From NCBI RefSeq assembly GCF_003626755.1, contig NZ_RBCJ01000005.1, positions 310,001-374,000 of the forward strand: 64,000 nt of DNA, in the 5' to 3' direction. The notes below the pieces were generated by a model. The model saw nothing but the letters and a program-made list of their open reading frames with translations. It ran no database searches and was not told the origin of the DNA. The translations under genes were made by a program, and so were the position numbers. The DNA is from Ulvibacterium marinum (GTDB taxonomy: Bacteria; Bacteroidota; Bacteroidia; Flavobacteriales; Flavobacteriaceae). The number at the start of each line of letters is the position of its first letter. Position 1 is the stretch's first letter. This document shows positions 44,106-53,184 of this stretch, one piece after another.

Positions 44106-44831
44106 ATGAAAAAAATAATCACATTAGGTCTGGTATTAGCATTTACGGCCTCTTGTACCGCGCAATGGGGCAGGAGAATAAAAGGAAATGGCAATACCGT
44201 TACCATAGAACGATCTACCGGAGACTATGACGCAATTTCAGTATCAGGATGGTTTGATGTGAATCTCGTGGAAGGAAATGAGGGGGAACTAACCTTAAGG
44301 GGAGAAGATAACCTTTTGGAATACATTAAAACCGAAGTCAAAAATGGGAAACTGGTCATTAAGACTGAAAAAGGAGTAAATCTAAAGCCTTCCAAATGGA
44401 ACGAAGGTATTATTATAACCGTTCCCGTAGAAAGTGTGAATTCCATTGCGTTGTCCGGATCAGGTGATATCGTTGGTAAAACGACCATTAAGGCCAGCTC
44501 TTTTGAAACGGCGATGTCCGGATCGGGCGACATCACTTTAGCGGTAGAAGCCAACTCCGTCAATGCGTCCATGTCCGGTTCAGGAGATATAAGGCTTAAG
44601 GGAAAAACAGATGATTTTGAAGTGAGCATTTCAGGCTCTGGAGATGTTGAGGCTTATTCGCTAGAGGCAGAGAACGTAGAGGCAACGGTATCCGGATCCG
44701 CAAACATACAGGTTACCGCCAATCAAAGACTAAAAGCACGGGTTTCCGGATCTGGGGATATAGAATACCGGGGAAATCCCGATAAGGTGGATACCAAGAC
44801 ATCCGGTTCCGGGGATATTTCTAGGGGATAA
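44106..44831 (+). CDS. Head GIN/DUF2807 domain protein, copy 2
   Basis: The 241-residue paralogue of the preceding gene shares DYDAISVSGWFDVNLVEGNEG and seven SGSG-type repeats, mostly SGSGDI. As in copy 1, the fifth repeat is SGSAN. The N-terminus MKKIITLGLVLAFTASCTAQ could be either a cleaved signal or a weak lipobox (TASC), so it may be a lipoprotein while copy 1 is not. Tandem duplication is clear. It ends the ECF operon before a terminator. Confidence 0.88.
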   Translation: MKKIITLGLVLAFTASCTAQWGRRIKGNGNTVTIERSTGDYDAISVSGWFDVNLVEGNEGELTLRGEDNLLEYIKTEVKNGKLVIKTEKGVNLKPSKWNEGIIITVPVESVNSIALSGSGDIVGKTTIKASSFETAMSGSGDITLAVEANSVNASMSGSGDIRLKGKTDDFEVSISGSGDVEAYSLEAENVEATVSGSANIQVTANQRLKARVSGSGDIEYRGNPDKVDTKTSGSGDISRG

Positions 44832-44874
44832 TCTGAATTAAAAAGCAAATCAAAAAACGAATAGTGTTTAAATA

Positions 44875-44905
44875 AAGGCTTCCATTATCCAATGGGGGCT
44901 TTTTT
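44875..44905 (+). terminator. Terminator of the ECF operon
   Basis: AAGGCTTCCATT (44875-44886) pairs with AATGGGGGCTTTT (44891-44903), with three G-U pairs, and runs into a T-stretch on the plus strand. The MFS stop codon on the other strand (44885-44887) lies inside it; the minus-strand hairpin is weaker. Confidence 0.65.
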
Positions 44906-46222
44906 AGTTTTATTCACCCGGGTAAGCAAAAACATACCAATCAAAAAAAACAGCCCCAGAAAGATTGTGGAATTCCGCATACTGCCCGTAGACTGGGCTA
45001 TAAAGCCATATAAAAAAGTGCCTATTACAATGCCAATTTTCTCCGCCACATCATAAAAGCTGAAGAAGGAAGTGGTATCGGTTGTTTCGGGAATAAATTT
45101 GGAATAGGTTGAACGGGACAGGGCCTGTATACCCCCCATGACCAAGCCCACGCATCCTGCTGCAATATAGAAGTCCATAGGAGTAATCAAAAAGTAAGCG
45201 TAGATACAAATGGACACCCATAAAAGGTTGATTACTATCAGTGTAGGAATGTTGCCAAAAGCCTTGGATGCCCTAGCGGTCAAAGTGGCACCTAAAACGG
45301 CTACAATTTGTATGACCAAAATACTGGTAATCAAGCCTGTGGTACGTTCACCATCCGAACCCCAATTAATCTCTTCTTCGCCAAAATAGGTAGCAATGAG
45401 CATAACGGTCTGGACCGCCATACTGTAGACAAAAAATGCGCCTAAATAACGCTTTAGTTTGGTCTCATTTCCCAGTTGATGCCACACACTTTTTAACTCC
45501 CGAAAACCATTAAGTATCACATTCGTTCTTTTGCCTTCCTTTTTATACCCTTCGGGCAAGTGGAAAAAAGTGTACTGTGCAAAACCAATCCACCAGATAC
45601 CGACGGAGACAAATGAGTATTTCATGGCCTTCAATTCGGCAGCCTCCCCAACACTATCCTCAATACCAAAAAGGTCAGGTTTCATTACCATGGCCAGATT
45701 AAACAGCAAAAGGATTACGCTTCCTATATATCCCATGGAAAAACCCTTTGCACTAATGCGATCTTGTTGCTCTGGAAATGCGATATCCGGTAAGTACGAG
45801 TTGTTGATGGCAAAGCTCACCCAAAAGCCAACAAGGCCGAAAAAATAACAACTTAGACCCAAATAGATATTTTCCAGGGAAAACCAATATAGACCTATGC
45901 AGGAAAGTCCACCCAGATAACAGAAGAACTTCATGAATACCTTCTTGTTACCCAAATAATCGGCAATACCTGACAATAGGGGTGTTATTATGGCTATGAA
46001 CAAGAAAGCAGCAGAAGTAACATAACTGATCAATGGGGCCCTAGCTATTTCTCCACCAAACACAGAGACCTTTTCAACTTCGGCCACTCGAAACAATGCT
46101 CCGTAAAAGATGGGGAAAATGGCCGAAGCAATAACTAAACTATATACTGAATTGGCCCAATCATAGAAAGCCCAAGCATTTAATAACTTTCGATTTCCTT
46201 TTATCGCTATTGTTCTGCCCAT
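44885..46222 (-). CDS. MFS transporter, UMF1/Atg22-like family
   Basis: I take the ATG complementary to 46220-46222 as start, giving 445 residues beginning MGRTIAIKGNRKLLNAWAFYDWANSVYS-like sequence; the frame extends to 46273 but would run through a palindrome. About twelve membrane helices are predicted. The AFYDWANS motif and QALSRSTYSKFIPE segment are characteristic of UMF1/Atg22-like transporters. The substrate is unknown. It is the last gene of the co-directional glgE-to-M48 cluster but separated by a perfect palindrome. Confidence 0.85.
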   Translation of the reverse strand: MGRTIAIKGNRKLLNAWAFYDWANSVYSLVIASAIFPIFYGALFRVAEVEKVSVFGGEIARAPLISYVTSAAFLFIAIITPLLSGIADYLGNKKVFMKFFCYLGGLSCIGLYWFSLENIYLGLSCYFFGLVGFWVSFAINNSYLPDIAFPEQQDRISAKGFSMGYIGSVILLLFNLAMVMKPDLFGIEDSVGEAAELKAMKYSFVSVGIWWIGFAQYTFFHLPEGYKKEGKRTNVILNGFRELKSVWHQLGNETKLKRYLGAFFVYSMAVQTVMLIATYFGEEEINWGSDGERTTGLITSILVIQIVAVLGATLTARASKAFGNIPTLIVINLLWVSICIYAYFLITPMDFYIAAGCVGLVMGGIQALSRSTYSKFIPETTDTTSFFSFYDVAEKIGIVIGTFLYGFIAQSTGSMRNSTIFLGLFFLIGMFLLTRVNKTKKAPIG

Positions 46223-46232
46223 ATGAAAAGAT

Positions 46233-46264
46233 GAAAGCTGTCCGCCAATTGGCGGACAGCTTTC
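46233..46264. repeat. Perfect 32-base palindrome between the M48 and MFS genes
   Basis: Each arm reads GAAAGCTGTCCGCCAA and the two arms are exact inverted copies without a spacer. It lies 34 bases after the M48 stop and 10 bases before the MFS start on the minus strand, where TTTCATCTTTTC follows. It may be a terminator or attenuator for the M48 transcript, or a copy of a dispersed palindromic repeat. Confidence 0.75.
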
Positions 46265-46297
46265 AATATACAATTTTATATTGCTTCTTTGGGATAC

Positions 46298-47107
46298 TTA
46301 TTCAAATGATGTTACACCAAATTTACCTGCCTCCTGTTTTGCCATCGGAGCCCAATTTTCAAGATTAGCGATTCGGGTATCATTGGAAGGATGGGTGCTA
46401 AGAAATTCTGGAGGGGCCTGTCCTCCACTTTTCGCTTTCATTCTCCTCCAAAGGTCGGCGGCCTCATCCGGGTTGTATCCTGCAATTGCCATCATTTGAA
46501 GACCGATCAAATCCGCCTCCGTTTCATGGCTTCTACTGAAGGGCAACATCAAACCTACCGAAGATCCAACGCCATAAGCCTGATTGAACATATTACGCTT
46601 CTGGGGGTCCTTAATTGCCACATTTCCTGCCACAGCCCCTAATTGCTGTAATGTACCGGCACTCATCCGTTGTGCCCCATGATCGGCAAGGGCATGTGCC
46701 ACTTCATGGCCCATGACCACCGCAACGCCGGTTTCTCCCTGGCAAATAGGCATAATTCCTGTATAAAAAACGATTTTCCCTCCCGGCATGCACCAGGCGT
46801 TAACGGTTTCGTCCTGTACAAGGTTGTATTCCCATTTATAGTCCTTAAGGTATCCCGGTTGGCCATTTGCAGATAGCCATCTTTCAGCGGCTGAAGCTAT
46901 TCTTTGGCCTACCTTCTCTATCATTTTCGCCTCCGAAGTATTTTCGACCACCTTGTTTTCGTTCAAAAATTGGTCGTACTGTGCAAAAGCCGTAGGGAAT
47001 ATTTGGCTGTTGGGATAAAAATTTAAAGTACTTTTTCCGGTAAATGGATTGGTTTTACAGGCCACAACGCCCATAAAAACAACCAAAGTCAATACTAATT
47101 TTTTCAT
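46298..47107 (-). CDS. M48-family zinc metallopeptidase, lipoprotein
   Basis: The 269-residue protein has a lipoprotein signal with VVAC at residues 14-17, then the catalytic HEVAHALADHG (HExxH) near 133 and the third-ligand region ETEADLIGLQMMAIAGYNPDEA near 193. This is the BepA/LoiP-like type that acts on outer-membrane proteins in the periplasm (family knowledge). It follows GH31 after 35 bases on the same strand. Confidence 0.9.
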   Translation of the reverse strand: MKKLVLTLVVFMGVVACKTNPFTGKSTLNFYPNSQIFPTAFAQYDQFLNENKVVENTSEAKMIEKVGQRIASAAERWLSANGQPGYLKDYKWEYNLVQDETVNAWCMPGGKIVFYTGIMPICQGETGVAVVMGHEVAHALADHGAQRMSAGTLQQLGAVAGNVAIKDPQKRNMFNQAYGVGSSVGLMLPFSRSHETEADLIGLQMMAIAGYNPDEAADLWRRMKAKSGGQAPPEFLSTHPSNDTRIANLENWAPMAKQEAGKFGVTSFE

Positions 47108-47142
47108 TTTTAATAGTGTTTAGCATAAGAAAAATACGAAAA

Positions 47143-49542
47143 TTATTTTCCTGTTATGTGTAATTCGGTAAAATTCTTGTCGATTTCAATGCTATTATTA
47201 CCATTCAATTTTATCTGCTTTAATGGAACCTCCTCATTATCCACTTCTATGGTGGCTATGGTAAAGGGCAATCCATGTAATTTAAATTTAAAGCTCTTAT
47301 AGGAAGTTGTATACGACCCATCTTTGAATTGTTGAATTATTAGTTCATTTTCCTTGCCTACCAATTTAAACTTGCGTAGACTAAACTGCCCTTTTTTATA
47401 ATCGTATCCGTCCTGGGCATCCTCATAAACCATTGAATTCTCGGCGCCGATCTTAAAATAAACATCCAGGATCAATTCCTTTATTTCAAGTTCTCCCACA
47501 TATTGCTGCACGGGATATTTAGGTATTATAGCTCCTTCCTTGATGAATAGGGGAATCTTATCGATATCCGCTGTTACCCATCTTTCCTTACCGCCTTCTA
47601 TGGTTTCCTCGGTCCAATAATTGTACCATTTTCCTCTAGGAACGTACATTCGTCTACCCTTTGCGTTGGGTTCCTGAACCGGGCAGACCAAAATCTGCTT
47701 TCCAAAAATAAACTCATCCGTTCGGAAGTGGGTCTGAGTATCCTCTTGGTCATAATAGAATAGGGACTGCAACATTGGTGTACCATATTCCGTATACCTA
47801 TAGAACATGGTATACAAATAGGGTAATAATTGATATCGCAATTCAATAAACTTGCGGACAATATCCGTTACCTCATTGTCAAAGGACCAAGGTTCCTGAT
47901 CGCCATGATCCCCACTGGAGTGTACCCTGCAAAAAGGATGAAAAACACCTAATTGAATCCATCTGGCGAACAGTTCACCATTGGGTTGTTCGGCAAATCC
48001 CCCAATATCGGATCCCACAAAGGAATAGCCGCTAAGGCACATGCGCTGTGCCTGTACGTTGGCTATCCACAAATGTTCCCAGGTGGCCACATTGTCCCCG
48101 GTCCAAGTTGAGGAATACCTCTGGGTCCCCGCAAAGGCCGCTCTGGTAATGACAAATGGCCTTTTAGGAAATACATACTTCTTTACGCCTTCATAGGTGG
48201 CTCTTACCATTTGCATACCATAGATGTTGTGCGCCTTTCTATGGGTACAAGGGTGGCCATCATAATTGTGTCTGGTATCCAGCGGGGCAGTTTTGGTGGG
48301 CACTTCCATTACGGCCGGTTCGTTCATATCGTTCCAAACGGCATGTACCCCGATCTCTGCCATAAACTCCTTGTACAGTTCCGCCCACCATGCACGCACT
48401 TCCGGGTTGGTATAGTCAGGGAACTTACAGGCACCAGGCCACACTTTCCCCTGCATATAGGGTCCATCGCCACGTTTACAGAAATAATCCTTTTCCATGG
48501 CTTCCTGGTAGACCCAATAATCTTTGTCCACCTTGATACCGGGATCGATCATTACCACAGTTTTAAAACCGTCTTCATTCAATTCCCCTATCATACGTTT
48601 CGGATCGGGAAATCGCGTTTTATCCCATGTAAAACAGCGAAAGCCATCCATATAATCAATATCAAGGTAAATGGCATCACAAGGAATCTTGAGTTTTCTA
48701 AAGTTATCGGCTATTTCCTTTACCCTGCTTTCAGGAAAATAGCTCCACTTGGATTGATGGTATCCCAAGGCCCATTGTGGGGGCATTTCCGGAGTGCCTG
48801 TCAAATTTGTATAGGAACGTACTACCTCGGACATTTGTGGCCCATAAAAAAAGTAGTAGTTCATTTCCCCGCCATCTGCCCAAAAACTGGTGATGTTTCT
48901 GCGCTCATGGGCAAAATCAAAATAGGTCCTAAAGGTATTGTCGAAGAAAATGCCATAACTTTTACCTTTGTGAAGACCGGTATAAAATGGTATTGCCTTA
49001 TAAAGTGGTTCTTGATCTTTTCCATATGCATACTGATCGGTACACCAGTTGTTTACACGCTTGCCCTTTAAGTTGGAGTGTGTAGCCTTATCCCCCATAC
49101 CATAAAAACTTTCAGCGGTCTGGGTTATTTTACTCATTTTTACGGTATTGCCACCATATTCATAATTTTCCTCCCAGTGAAAACCGAGTTCGTCCTCATT
49201 TATGATATTCCCTTCCAAGTCGGATATCTGCGTGCGCAGGGTTTTTTTATCGATCAATAGTTGAAGAACGGAAGTCTCTAAAAGATACTCGGTCTTATTC
49301 TCAGTAACCTCCAAGCGGTTATATCCCTTACTCGCCGTTTCACTTATGGCATATGAAAAATCGGGTTCAAATACATATTCCGTTGCATATCGAAACCTTA
49401 AGACACTATCTTGAAGGACCGTAACTTCCAGTATAACGCCATTTTCTGTGGTAAAGTAAAGTTTATCCGAATCCCTTTTGTAGTCTACTATCTGATTCGG
49501 GTATAAATTGCCCTTATATTCAAGTTCGGTATTGGTAATCAT
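47143..49542 (-). CDS. Glycoside hydrolase family 31 alpha-glucosidase
   Basis: The 799-residue protein has the GH31 N-terminal beta-sandwich (about 1-230), the catalytic barrel with WNDMNEPAVM (nucleophile Asp near residue 408) and VGSDIGGF (acid Asp near 515), and C-terminal beta domains. There is no signal peptide, so it acts in the cytoplasm. Alpha-1,4-glucosidase activity on maltooligosaccharides is the simplest reading given its position 100 bases after glgB in the GlgE cluster. Specificity is not proven. Confidence 0.92.
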   Translation of the reverse strand: MITNTELEYKGNLYPNQIVDYKRDSDKLYFTTENGVILEVTVLQDSVLRFRYATEYVFEPDFSYAISETASKGYNRLEVTENKTEYLLETSVLQLLIDKKTLRTQISDLEGNIINEDELGFHWEENYEYGGNTVKMSKITQTAESFYGMGDKATHSNLKGKRVNNWCTDQYAYGKDQEPLYKAIPFYTGLHKGKSYGIFFDNTFRTYFDFAHERRNITSFWADGGEMNYYFFYGPQMSEVVRSYTNLTGTPEMPPQWALGYHQSKWSYFPESRVKEIADNFRKLKIPCDAIYLDIDYMDGFRCFTWDKTRFPDPKRMIGELNEDGFKTVVMIDPGIKVDKDYWVYQEAMEKDYFCKRGDGPYMQGKVWPGACKFPDYTNPEVRAWWAELYKEFMAEIGVHAVWNDMNEPAVMEVPTKTAPLDTRHNYDGHPCTHRKAHNIYGMQMVRATYEGVKKYVFPKRPFVITRAAFAGTQRYSSTWTGDNVATWEHLWIANVQAQRMCLSGYSFVGSDIGGFAEQPNGELFARWIQLGVFHPFCRVHSSGDHGDQEPWSFDNEVTDIVRKFIELRYQLLPYLYTMFYRYTEYGTPMLQSLFYYDQEDTQTHFRTDEFIFGKQILVCPVQEPNAKGRRMYVPRGKWYNYWTEETIEGGKERWVTADIDKIPLFIKEGAIIPKYPVQQYVGELEIKELILDVYFKIGAENSMVYEDAQDGYDYKKGQFSLRKFKLVGKENELIIQQFKDGSYTTSYKSFKFKLHGLPFTIATIEVDNEEVPLKQIKLNGNNSIEIDKNFTELHITGK

Positions 49543-49642
49543 AGCGGGTTAAATTTAAAACGCCACAAATTAAGGACTTAACCCATAATAACGAAAACAT
49601 ATTACGACCAATTGTTAACTATAACGATATAGCTACTTTTCG

Positions 49643-51538
49643 TTACTTTAAAATGACGATACCTAAAGGAGGAATGGTAATTTCTATGGATTTTTTATAT
49701 CCATGCCATTCTTTATTTGTGATTTTCACAGAAGTATTTTGTGTGCCACTGCCACCATATTTTGTGGCATCGCTATTAAAAATTTCTTTCAAGGCCTTGG
49801 ATTTTGGAACACCGATACGGTATTTTTCCCGGGGTACGGGTGTAAAATTGCAGGCAACGATAATATCATTCTTATCATCATGGCCCCGGCGGATATACGT
49901 AAGGACCGAGTTTTCCGAGTCCCCATAATCTATCCATTGAAAACCTTCATGGCTAAATTGTTTTTCGTACAACGCGGGTTCCGATTTGTACAGTGCATTT
50001 AAATCCTTAATCAATTCCTGGATTCCGGAATGCAAATCGTATTGATTTAAATGCCAGTCCAAGCTTTGTTGAAAGTTCCATTCCGAAGTCTGGCCAAATT
50101 CCCCTCCCATAAAAATTAGATTGCCCCCGGGGTGGGTAAACATATAACCAAAAAGCAATCGCAGATTGGCAAATTGCTGCCATTCATCCCCGGGCATGCG
50201 GTAAATAAGGGACTGCTTGCCATAGACCACCTCATCATGCGAAAAGGGCAACATGAAGTTTTCGGTAAAGGCATAGGTCATACTGAAAGTGATATCATTT
50301 TGATGATGTTTCCTGTAGACAGGTTCTTTTTTGAAATACTCCAAGGTATCGTGCATCCATCCCATCATCCATTTCATCCCAAAACCTAGCCCCCCTAAAT
50401 TTACAGGTCTGGAAACTCCGGAAAATGCTGTGGATTCCTCTGCAATGGTCTGTACATCCGGATAATTCCCATAAACCGTTTCGTTGAGTTCCCGAATAAA
50501 GGATATGGCTTCCAGATTTTCGTTGTTGCCATATATATTGGGCTCCCATTCTCCTTCTTCCCGCGAGTAGTCCAAATAGAGCATGGAGGCCACGGCATCT
50601 ACCCTTAGACCATCCACATGATATTGTTCCAGCCAGAACATGGCATTACTAATGAGGAAGGCCCTGACTTCGTTCCTACCATAGTTGAAAATCAAACTTT
50701 TCCAATCGGGATGGTAACCCCTACGACGATCCGGGTTTTCATAAAGGTGAGATCCATCAAAAAAGCCAAGTCCATGGGCATCCTCGGGAAAGTGGGAAGG
50801 AACCCAATCCAAGATGACCCCAATATCATTTTGGTGAAGCTTATCTACTAATAATTTAAAATCCTCCGGTTTTCCAAATCTTGAGGTCGGTGCAAAATAC
50901 CCCGTTAATTGGTAGCCCCATGAGGGATCGTATGGATACTCCATAATAGGCATAAACTCCACGTGCGTAAAGCCCATATCCTTTACATATTTTACCAGAT
51001 CTTCGGATAAATCGACATAGGACAGATATTCGTTTCCATTTTTGCGTTTCCAAGAACCTAGATGCACCTCATATACGGAGTAGGGCCTATCCAGACCATT
51101 TTTATCGCCGCGATAACCCATCCACTTTTTGTCCTTCCATTTGTAATTATCATTCCAAACTACAGACGCCGTATTGGGCGGATGTTGACAATAACGCGCA
51201 AAAGGATCTGCTTTTTCCGTCTTGATATCGTTATTATGGGAGTGTATTTTGTATTTATATAAAGAGCCTTGATCTATACCTGGGATGAATCCCTCCCAAA
51301 TACCACTTTCGTCCCATCGTACAAAGAGTTTGTGGTCGCCCTCGATCCAATAATTGAAATCGCCCACTACCGATACGGATTTGGCAGTTGGTGCCCATAC
51401 GGCAAAATAGGTGCCCTTTTGGCCATTCAGTTCCAAGGGATGTGATCCCAGTTTCTTATAAAGCTGATAGTGCTTTCCAGATTTAAAAAGGTCAATATCA
51501 AAATCGGTAAATAGACTGTACGCTATTACGTTTTCCAT
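49643..51538 (-). CDS. glgB: 1,4-alpha-glucan branching enzyme (GH13)
   Basis: GlgB introduces alpha-1,6 branches into linear alpha-glucans. The 631-residue protein has a CBM48 domain (about 25-120), the GH13 barrel with DWVPSHFPEDAHGL near 240, DGLRVDAVASMLYLDYSR with the nucleophile near 315, IAEEST near 366, and FSHDEVVYGK near 431, and a C-terminal beta domain. It lies eight bases after the maltokinase gene, which itself is three bases after glgE, so these three form one operon. Confidence 0.94.
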   Translation of the reverse strand: MENVIAYSLFTDFDIDLFKSGKHYQLYKKLGSHPLELNGQKGTYFAVWAPTAKSVSVVGDFNYWIEGDHKLFVRWDESGIWEGFIPGIDQGSLYKYKIHSHNNDIKTEKADPFARYCQHPPNTASVVWNDNYKWKDKKWMGYRGDKNGLDRPYSVYEVHLGSWKRKNGNEYLSYVDLSEDLVKYVKDMGFTHVEFMPIMEYPYDPSWGYQLTGYFAPTSRFGKPEDFKLLVDKLHQNDIGVILDWVPSHFPEDAHGLGFFDGSHLYENPDRRRGYHPDWKSLIFNYGRNEVRAFLISNAMFWLEQYHVDGLRVDAVASMLYLDYSREEGEWEPNIYGNNENLEAISFIRELNETVYGNYPDVQTIAEESTAFSGVSRPVNLGGLGFGMKWMMGWMHDTLEYFKKEPVYRKHHQNDITFSMTYAFTENFMLPFSHDEVVYGKQSLIYRMPGDEWQQFANLRLLFGYMFTHPGGNLIFMGGEFGQTSEWNFQQSLDWHLNQYDLHSGIQELIKDLNALYKSEPALYEKQFSHEGFQWIDYGDSENSVLTYIRRGHDDKNDIIVACNFTPVPREKYRIGVPKSKALKEIFNSDATKYGGSGTQNTSVKITNKEWHGYKKSIEITIPPLGIVILK

Positions 51539-51546
51539 AGTATTGT

Positions 51547-53181
51547 TTAGTTAGTATCGTTAATAATTCCCATAATACCTTCCAAGGGTATTACTGCCCA
51601 CTGTGGCCTGGAATTCATTTCGTAACCTAATTCGTAGACTGCCTTTTCCAACATACAGTATTTCAGAAGAAATATACGTTCTTGGACATATCCTATGTTA
51701 AGGTTGTGTTCCTGTATCAACCCTACATAGCTTCCCAAGAACACCCCGATGAAATAGCGATATAATATTTCGCCTGCCTTATATAGGTCTTCCCGTGAAT
51801 ACGGATACTCTTCCCCTTTTCCAAAGATGGTAGCATAAATTGCATAGTGGAAAGAGCGAAAAATACCGGCAACGTCCTTTAGGGGAGGTTGTTTCACTTT
51901 ACGGTCCCGAATAGTGCTCTCCGGCTCGCCTTCAAAGTCCAGCAAGTAGAAGTCGTCTTCCTGAACCAATACCTGGCCCAAATGATAATCCCCATGTATT
52001 CGTATGCGCTCCCCTTTCAATTTGGTCCAATCAAAATTTACGAATCGTTTTCGTATCTCGTTCTTCCGTTCTAAAAACTCCTGGGCCAATTCCAAGGAAA
52101 GTCCCTCCAAGCGGTGCATATTGTTCTCAACGATATTCAAACGATTCTGAAATTGATACAACAGCCTATTCTTTAACCATACTTCATAGTCCCCGTTAAA
52201 ATGTGTGGGGTGAAAGGCTGTATCGCCAAATTCGGATCCCAAGGCAATGTGCATCTCCGCAGTTCTTTGCGCAAGTTTTTGGATTTTCAAAAAAATATTA
52301 AGCCCGGCCCAATCAATAATCTGTGGAGGTACATCGTTAATGCCTAAATTTTTAAACATCGAGGTTTCAGGCAAGTTCTTGACTTGGATACGCTTGTATT
52401 CCAGATTGCAGAATATTTTATGTAGCTCCCCCAACATATACTCCCATGCATCCCCTTGGTTGGGCACCAATTCCTGCATTAGGGCAATTGTGATATTCAC
52501 ATTATCGGAATCGATGACGTTGATACTTCCTTTATATGCCGGTATGTTCCTGTACTCTTTCTCCTCGGAGAGAAATCGGGTCATTTCATAGTCGGGATTT
52601 TTATCGGAATAAATTCTGCGGAAAAACTTAATGACCAACCTATCATTGATTATGACCGAAGTGTTACTCTGCTCCAAGCCCATAAATCTGGAGGATACGT
52701 ACTCCGTTTCTGAAAAACTGGCACTTTTATGATACCTCACTTTGGTAGTATCATTGGGTACGGCCGTCATGATACGCTCAAAGACCAATTTTCGAAAGGC
52801 CTCAAGATTGAGCGCGTCTATAATATAACCTTCCTGGTCCTTTATTTTTATGGGTAATATGCGGTCTTTCTCGGCAAAACTTTCATCGGATACAAAGGCA
52901 ATGGGCAAGAAGTAATGTTGGTAGAAGGCCTCTTCAAAATTAACCTGCAATAAAAGGCCATAGTAGACTTCCTCATTTTGTTGAATCCTAAAATACTCCT
53001 GAAGCTCCAAATATTTCAGCTTACTGGCCTTACCGCCATACCACCTTTGCTGTACCACATAATTCTCCAGCACATCGGAAAGAAATACTTTGACAAACTT
53101 ATCGTTCCCCATCAATTCTTCCCATATGGTATCGAAATGATAAGGTGGTCGTGCCAAGGATTCCTTTTTCTTTTTGGTCAT
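51547..53181 (-). CDS. Maltokinase (Mak/Pep2-like), stand-alone
   Basis: Maltokinase phosphorylates maltose with ATP to maltose 1-phosphate, the substrate of GlgE. The 544-residue protein has an N-terminal cap with QQRWYGGKASK near residue 45, the kinase catalytic loop RIHGDYHLGQVLV near 395, and the metal motif LLDFEGEP near 415. In many bacteria this domain is fused to trehalose synthase (TreS); here it stands alone between glgE and glgB, with a three-base gap upstream. No TreS is in the window. Confidence 0.9.
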   Translation of the reverse strand: MTKKKKESLARPPYHFDTIWEELMGNDKFVKVFLSDVLENYVVQQRWYGGKASKLKYLELQEYFRIQQNEEVYYGLLLQVNFEEAFYQHYFLPIAFVSDESFAEKDRILPIKIKDQEGYIIDALNLEAFRKLVFERIMTAVPNDTTKVRYHKSASFSETEYVSSRFMGLEQSNTSVIINDRLVIKFFRRIYSDKNPDYEMTRFLSEEKEYRNIPAYKGSINVIDSDNVNITIALMQELVPNQGDAWEYMLGELHKIFCNLEYKRIQVKNLPETSMFKNLGINDVPPQIIDWAGLNIFLKIQKLAQRTAEMHIALGSEFGDTAFHPTHFNGDYEVWLKNRLLYQFQNRLNIVENNMHRLEGLSLELAQEFLERKNEIRKRFVNFDWTKLKGERIRIHGDYHLGQVLVQEDDFYLLDFEGEPESTIRDRKVKQPPLKDVAGIFRSFHYAIYATIFGKGEEYPYSREDLYKAGEILYRYFIGVFLGSYVGLIQEHNLNIGYVQERIFLLKYCMLEKAVYELGYEMNSRPQWAVIPLEGIMGIINDTN

Positions 53182-53184
53182 CTC

